DNA of 64,000 nt from Acanthacorydalis orientalis (taxonomy: Eukaryota > Arthropoda > Insecta > Megaloptera > Corydalidae), in NCBI GenBank assembly GCA_034766995.1, contig CM068322.1:11310810-11374809 (forward strand), in the 5' to 3' direction. Of this stretch, positions 59,260 to 64,000 are shown piece after piece. The translations under genes were made by a program, and so were the position numbers. Every line of letters starts with the position of its first letter. Within the stretch, counting starts at the first letter, position 1. The notes below the pieces were generated by a model, which did no database searches, was not told the origin of the DNA, and was given only the letters and a program-made list of their open reading frames with translations.

Positions 59260-60659
59260 GTATTTGTAGAATATGTACATAACAGTACTAAGAAGTGGGT
59301 TTGTTAATCGCATGGAAGACTTTTAGATTGCTAAATACAAGAAATTTGCATTTTTTTATTGACAATTAGTTTTAAAGGCATGAAATCAGAGAAGAATATT
59401 ATGACCACACTTCAATCACAACACTCCAACCTTAGAGGTACCATAAAGAAATAATTAATGTTATTAATTAAGGTTTATCAAAACCACAAGTGTTGATTTG
59501 CAACAGTGTTTGTTTTATTGGCAGTAATTTAGTTACTAGGAAATAATTTTACAATATAAACATTTTTTCATTTCTGATATATATATATACACACACACAG
59601 ATAGTCAAGAATGTATGCATGTATTATAAATATGTGAGTTGAAATCGTGTGATTGAAAACTTAATACCAATATTTATGCTTTATGAAATATTTATTTAAG
59701 AATAAAAGAACAACAAAATAGAAGGAAAATGGTATATAATTAATGATGATGTATAATTAACATATATTCATATAATTTATTACATGTTGATATTGGGTTG
59801 AAGCTAGGTAAAAATAAGCTTGGAAGAATCTTATACAGCTTTGGTCAACTTATAAAAAATATGATTATATTCCACATTGTAATACAAGTGAATTTTTTTT
59901 ATAAACTAATATATAGCCCGTCGAAGTTGTCGAGAAAATAGAAAGTAACAAACTGTTTATTGGTTTAACAACATAATATATTTAAAAACAAGAAATACCT
60001 AAGAACGAAACTTAATGAATTAAATTCAAAACCTATCCATTGTGAAAATTTCCTCATACACCACATTCGTTAGATGGCGGCAGATGGCCATGTTGTGGAC
60101 AAAGTGATGAGAAATATGGGTTTTTATTATTAAGAGAGAAGATTGAACGTAGATTTAGTGTTGATAAGTTAATAAGGAATTATATAAAAATAATATTAGT
60201 TATATACAATAAGGAAATAAATTGTTAAAACCTATAACTCCAATACAGTTTAAAAAGAATGATGTGGTTTATCTTCCATGCTATTCAACATCTACTTAGG
60301 CTTCAACGAGTAGAAAAATAAATATTGTTGAATAAGTACTTCTCAAAGAATAATCTCCAGTGATTATATGTCTAATAAATGTGATAGTTCGAGATCCACA
60401 CTATACAAATACGACCTGAATTTTATTTATAATAAATGTTCATTCTATTTGCAGCAGTTATCAAGGAAATATAATCTGATTGTTACGGTTTACAAAAATA
60501 TCTAAATTATAAAATATTAATGTAAACCGCATTTAGTTTTCAAAACTAATAATTTGAAAATTTTTGCACTGTATTTTTTTTGTTCTAATTTATAAAATAT
60601 ATAATATTTGTTTAATGAAAGTATATATCAACAAGCATATATATAACTGTATTTGCTTT
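59260..60659. other. AT-rich spacer, no gene seen
   Basis: A less AT-rich spot at 60070-60105 (GATGGCGGCAGATGGCCATG) is unassigned. Confidence 0.45.
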
Positions 60660-60872
60660 TGTTTATTTCGATAGCGATGTCATCATCGCCAGTGTGCCAA
60701 GGTTTAGAAAAATCATTTTCAGTATCAGATTTTCCTGCACTTTGAAGATGATGCCATTACCATCAAAGTGTGTACAAGTAACAATCTAAAACAATTTATA
60801 ATAATTTATTGAACATTTTTTAACAAGAATTTTTTTTTGTTGTTTTTTATGTGAGAAAAGAATTCATTTGTG
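60660..60872. repeat. Foldback repeat, family C, copy 10 (both arms)
   Basis: Forward: GCGATGTCATCATCGCCAG, AGGTTTAGAAAAATCATTTT. Reverse: GAAGATGATGCCATTACCAT, AAGTGTGTACAAGTAACAAT, TTTATTGAACATTTTTT and a decayed GTGAGAAAAGAATTC end. Confidence 0.6.
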
Positions 60873-61109
60873 TGTGTCATTGAATTTCATATGACAATCG
60901 TTGTTTTACTTGTTTAAATTCTGAAAGCTATAGATATATTGATAAAAATATTTCCATTTGTTTTAATTCTCTATTTCTTAGAATGGAATTAACAATCTGC
61001 GTATATTATATTTATGATTTTAATGAAGAACTACTACTCTTATACTACCGTTATACTCTTAGTACATTGTATAGATTAAAAAAAAAGAATGATAGATAGA
61101 CATCGGTGA

Positions 61110-61310
61110 CAAAAAACAAATTTTTCACTCACCTAATTGCAAAAAAAATTGCGACTGAAAATTTTTAATAATTAATTATTGATAATTTTTTTATTTTTAC
61201 TTATGTGTATTTTAATACCGAAGTAGTCAATATAAGAGAGCTACTGTATTTTATCGCTTGGAGGATGGTAACATTATCCGTAAAACTCGTAAAACAATGA
61301 AAAATTGTCA
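61110..61310. repeat. Foldback repeat, family C, copy 11
   Basis: Forward: CAAATTTTTCACTCACC, TTGATAATTTTTTTA, ACTTATGTGTATTTTAATAC. Reverse: GCTTGGAGGATGGTAACATT, ATCCGTAAAACTCG. Confidence 0.5.
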
Positions 61311-61417
61311 GTAATAATAATTAGTAATTCAAAAGCACAACGTTAATATTTTTAATAATTCTTTGATATTAATGCAAATTTAAAAAAAATATTTTTTTTA
61401 GTATCTTGCTAATTTAT

Positions 61418-61575
61418 GTGCTTCCATATTAGATCTTTACATTATTGCTCTGACGATCATAGCACCGCACTCAAATAAGTAACAATCAAAAATGATGAAT
61501 TTTCAATTATTAAACATCTTTTAACAGATTTTTTTATGGTTTACAGAGTGAAAAAGTGCATTTAATTCAGTGCCA
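61418..61575. repeat. Foldback repeat, family C, copy 12 (mainly reverse arm)
   Basis: GCTCTGACGATCATAGCACC, AAGTAACAATCAAAAATGAT, TATTAAACATCTTTTAACAG, ATGGTTTACAGAGTGAAAAA, ending CAGTGCC, which matches the complement of the GGCACACTG-type end. Confidence 0.55.
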
Positions 61576-61899
61576 AAAGATATATTTAAGTTTAAAATTA
61601 TAGTTTTATTTGAGTTTTTCTTTTATTGTTTTCTTTTTGAAAAAAAGAACTTGTTGAAAAGTAGATGGACAGACAGTTTTACTCCTGAATTATTATATCT
61701 GATTTTAATACTACTTTTAAAAAAATATAATGGATAAAACAGTATCTGCTTTCGTTCGTAATGCTTAAAAAAGTAGAAGAGAATTCTTGTGTTGAATAAT
61801 AAATAAAGTTTTAGGAAATTAATTATATTAGCCACTGTTAAATAGAATGATTAATAGACAAAAAAGTAATATATATATATATATATACACACACACATA

Positions 61900-62706
61900 T
61901 ACGTGGATCGTTTGAAAAGTTTGACAATTTCTATGATGTGGCGCCACCATTCATTTAGTAACATTATAGTTATAAAGTGTCACTTTCCAAGCTAGCACAG
62001 GCAAAATTTCAGTCAGAAACCAGCGTTGTTTGTATTCTACAGATGTTTGAAGCGAGTGTTGTAGCAAAATGGAAAAAAAGACCAGGCCTTTTTGCGTCGA
62101 TTCATTACCGTAGATAAAACATGGGCCCACCACTTCACAACTGAGTCGAAGCAGCAATCATAACAGTGGACAACGACTGGTGAAAGTGTACCGAAGAAAG
62201 CGAAGTACGTTTTTTCGACCGGGAAGGTGATGGCCACTGTTTTTTGTGATTATCAAGGAACCATCTTGATCGACCACTTAACGAAGTGAAAAGAAAAACA
62301 GGAGTCTATTACGCAACATTATTGGACCGTTTGAAAGAAGAGCTGAAACAAAAACGGTCGATATTCCTGTAAAAAATTGCTCATTCACCAGGATAACACG
62401 CCTCTCCATAAATCGACCGTTGCAATGGAAAAATTGCACGAATTAGGCTTCGAATTGTTTCCTCATCCATCAAATTATCCGGGCATGGTCCCATGATTCT
62501 TCCTCTTTCAAAATTTGAAAATTTGGCTCTGTGAGCAGAAATTCTCGTCGAATGAGGATGTCATCGCCCCCGTCAATGCGTACTTTGCAGACTCGATGGG
62601 CCAAGTGTATAGCCCTCAATGGAGACTATGTTGAGAAATAAAATTGACTTTTCCCAATAAAACGGTGATTAACTTACTTTTTTACCATACTTATCAAACG
62701 ACCCAC

Positions 62707-62709
<3 letters not shown>
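61900..62709 (+). mobile_element. Deleted mariner, family I (irritans-like), copy 2
   Basis: Left TACGTGGATCGTTTGAAAAG; complement of right TACGTGGGTCGTTTGATAAG; TA at 61898-61899 and 62710-62711. 810 bp. TA/CA microsatellite on the left and a TA microsatellite on the right show insertion into, or expansion from, a TA tract. Organisation matches 24080-24909. Confidence 0.88.
62074..62636 (+). pseudogene. mariner transposase pseudogene, catalytic part
   Basis: Reads FLRRFITVDKTWAHHFTTES with the first catalytic D (V-D-K-T-W), KQQS, QWTTTGESVPKKAKYVFST, GKVMATVFCDYQGTILIDHL, then after a shift YYATLLDRLKEELKQKRS and LIHQDNTPLHKS (second D intact). In the third motif, FELFPHPSNYPGMVP, the aspartate of S-P-D-L-A-P reads G and a stop follows. 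FFLFQNLKIWLCEQKFSSNE and DVIAPVNAYFAD come next, and the frame ends near 62636. The helix-turn-helix N-terminus is missing, as in the copy at 24080. It is inactive. Confidence 0.85.

Positions 62710-62738
<29 letters not shown>
62710..62738. repeat. (TA)n microsatellite at the mariner right edge
   Basis: TA run of about 29 bp. Confidence 0.95.
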
Positions 62739-62742
<4 letters not shown>

Positions 62743-63587
62743 CAAGAAAGTTATAATTCAATTACAATTTTTTAATCGTAAAAAAAAATTTAATACTTTT
62801 TTGATCATCTAAAAAACGATATAATTCTTTCAAAAAGAACTTCAAACTTTTTTATGTATATTATTTGTTAATGTTCTTTCTTTACTGATGAATTGTTTGA
62901 TTATGAATATACTATCTTTAATATACCATAATGAGCCATCTGTAGCAAAAATAAAGTTGTATTTCTTTAAAGAGAAAGGAATTTGTGTTGTTGGATACGA
63001 CCACAAATATAAAGGTGAATGCAAGGTTTGACTATATATCATTATTATAAATGTTTTAAATGTCTGTAATGATCATTTTACAGCATATTCCAAACCGCCT
63101 ACTAGCATTGTACAAATATCAACATAAATTAATAGTGCAATAGATTTATATATATATTTTATGAAATGAATATTAAAGTATCATATATAAGAAAATATAA
63201 AAAATATAAATTATAATTGTCAAAGCAATCAGATGGTAAAAAGATAAAGATACACCATTATGCAATAAGAGCAAATAAAGTATATACGCTTCTTATAAAA
63301 GTGTTTACAAAGATTAAATAATTCTTCATATTCTTTCTTTTAACATTGAAATCAAACATATGGACTATAAAAATGGTATTATACGCATGAATTTGGTTTG
63401 CCTCATTGTTCGTGTTGTGAATAACCAATTAGAAATTTAAAATTCAATAAAGGTTTGGCTGATTAATAAACCTTGACTAGGAATAATTTTTTTATTAAAC
63501 GATTGATTTTCAGATGTATTATGTGAAAGATTTTGATTTTGAAGAATTTGTTTCAATCCGATTTATATGTAAGAAAAATTTTTGAAA
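62739..63587. other. AT-rich spacer, no gene seen
   Basis: No supported feature. The 5' terminal repeat of the mariner at 63588 was not recognised. Confidence 0.45.
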
Positions 63588-64000
63588 ATGGACAACGAAA
63601 AGATACCCTTTCATCACGTTAAATTGTAAGAGTCTCGAAAAGGAGTAACCATTAGCGTGGCATTGAAAAATATTCAAGACGTTTATTTGGAGTATTCACC
63701 ATCATTTCCAGTTGTGAAGAAATAGTTTGCTAAATTTTAACTTGGTGATTTTAACCTCGAAGATCAACCCCGTTCTGGATGGCCTACTGGCCTGAGATCA
63801 ACGACGATGTTTTCTGCACTTTAGTTGACAATATGTCATGAGTTTCGAGAGAAGAGGTTGCTGAAACACTTAATGTTAACAAGTTGACTGCATTTTGGCT
63901 TTTAAAGAAGCTGGGATTCACGTTAAAGCTCGATACATGGGTCCCGCACTCATTGTCTGAAAAAAACAAGTTTGATCGCATCTCTTCGGCAATTTCTTTG
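63588..64000 (+). pseudogene. mariner transposase pseudogene, cut by the window edge (fourth family)
   Basis: ATG at 63588 starts MDNEKIPFHHVKL; then SRKGVTISVALKNIQDVYLE, WFAKF-equivalent with a stop (KK*FAKF), LGDFNLEDQPRSGWPT, and, after a shift, VSREEVAETLNVNKLTAFWL, LKKLGFTLKLDTWVPHSLSE and KNKFDRISSAIS at the edge. These are the two helix-turn-helix motifs and the W-V-P-H-x-L linker of a mariner transposase. The catalytic part would lie to the right. Stops at three points show it is already inactive. Sequence differs from the other mariners here, so it is a separate family. Confidence 0.75.

Noticed and set aside
59098..59313. 71-codon minus frame upstream of the TATA box
   Set aside because: It runs through the proposed promoter and lies antisense to another frame; no motif seen.
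1..64000. CRISPR array, rRNA, bacterial operon or integrated virus
   Set aside because: No regularly spaced direct repeats with unique spacers, no conserved rRNA core words, no ribosome-binding-site-led gene cluster and no viral gene signature were seen.

Overview
The window is nuclear DNA of a eukaryote, most likely an insect or other arthropod. It is extremely AT-rich, has dozens of (TA)n microsatellites, no dense open reading frames, and many decayed cut-and-paste transposons of families common in insect genomes (mariner, piggyBac, hAT, PIF/Harbinger) plus one Copia LTR remnant. No bacterial operon, CRISPR array, rRNA or convincing tRNA was found. No intact protein-coding gene can be supported; nearly all open frames above 60 codons are translated microsatellites or pieces of broken transposases.

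Layout. 0-4.3 kb: a foldback repeat, then the 3' end of a Copia element whose 3' LTR is split by two inverted, internally deleted PIF/Harbinger copies. 4.3-12.3 kb: AT-rich spacer with a small MITE and a hAT remnant with a recognisable 8-bp target duplication. 12.36-13.18 kb: a deleted piggyBac-type element with TTAA at both ends. 14.8-15.7 kb: a short mariner derivative and an orphan mariner end. 19.1-19.3 kb: a GC-rich, exon-like island. 21.0-22.3 kb and 41.5-42.8 kb: two near full-length mariners of one family. 23.7-26.9 kb: three further mariner fragments. 27.9-28.4 kb: a possible piggyBac MITE. 29.8-34.1 kb: long microsatellites and a MITE. 35.0-35.8 kb and 38.7-39.2 kb: mariner remnants. 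44.9-46.1 kb: two MITEs. 47-61.6 kb: most copies of a palindromic foldback family, plus a hAT MITE at 54.3-54.7 kb. 58.8-59.2 kb: a GC-rich block that on the minus strand reads TATA box, initiator, about 296 nt of exon, then GTAAGT. 61.9-62.7 kb: another deleted mariner. 63.6 kb to the edge: the start of one more mariner transposase.

Interpretation. The best hint of a host gene is the minus-strand promoter and first-exon candidate near 59 kb. If it is real, much of the window to its left could be a long, transposon-filled first intron, and the 19.2 kb island, which has minus-strand AG and GT boundaries, could be a downstream exon. This is inference. What the sequence shows directly is that several transposon families here spread as short deletion derivatives: two pairs of mariner copies share deletion structure, two Harbinger copies share one truncated two-gene structure, and at least three short inverted-repeat families are present. 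Mariners and the TA-targeting MITEs often abut (TA)n tracts.
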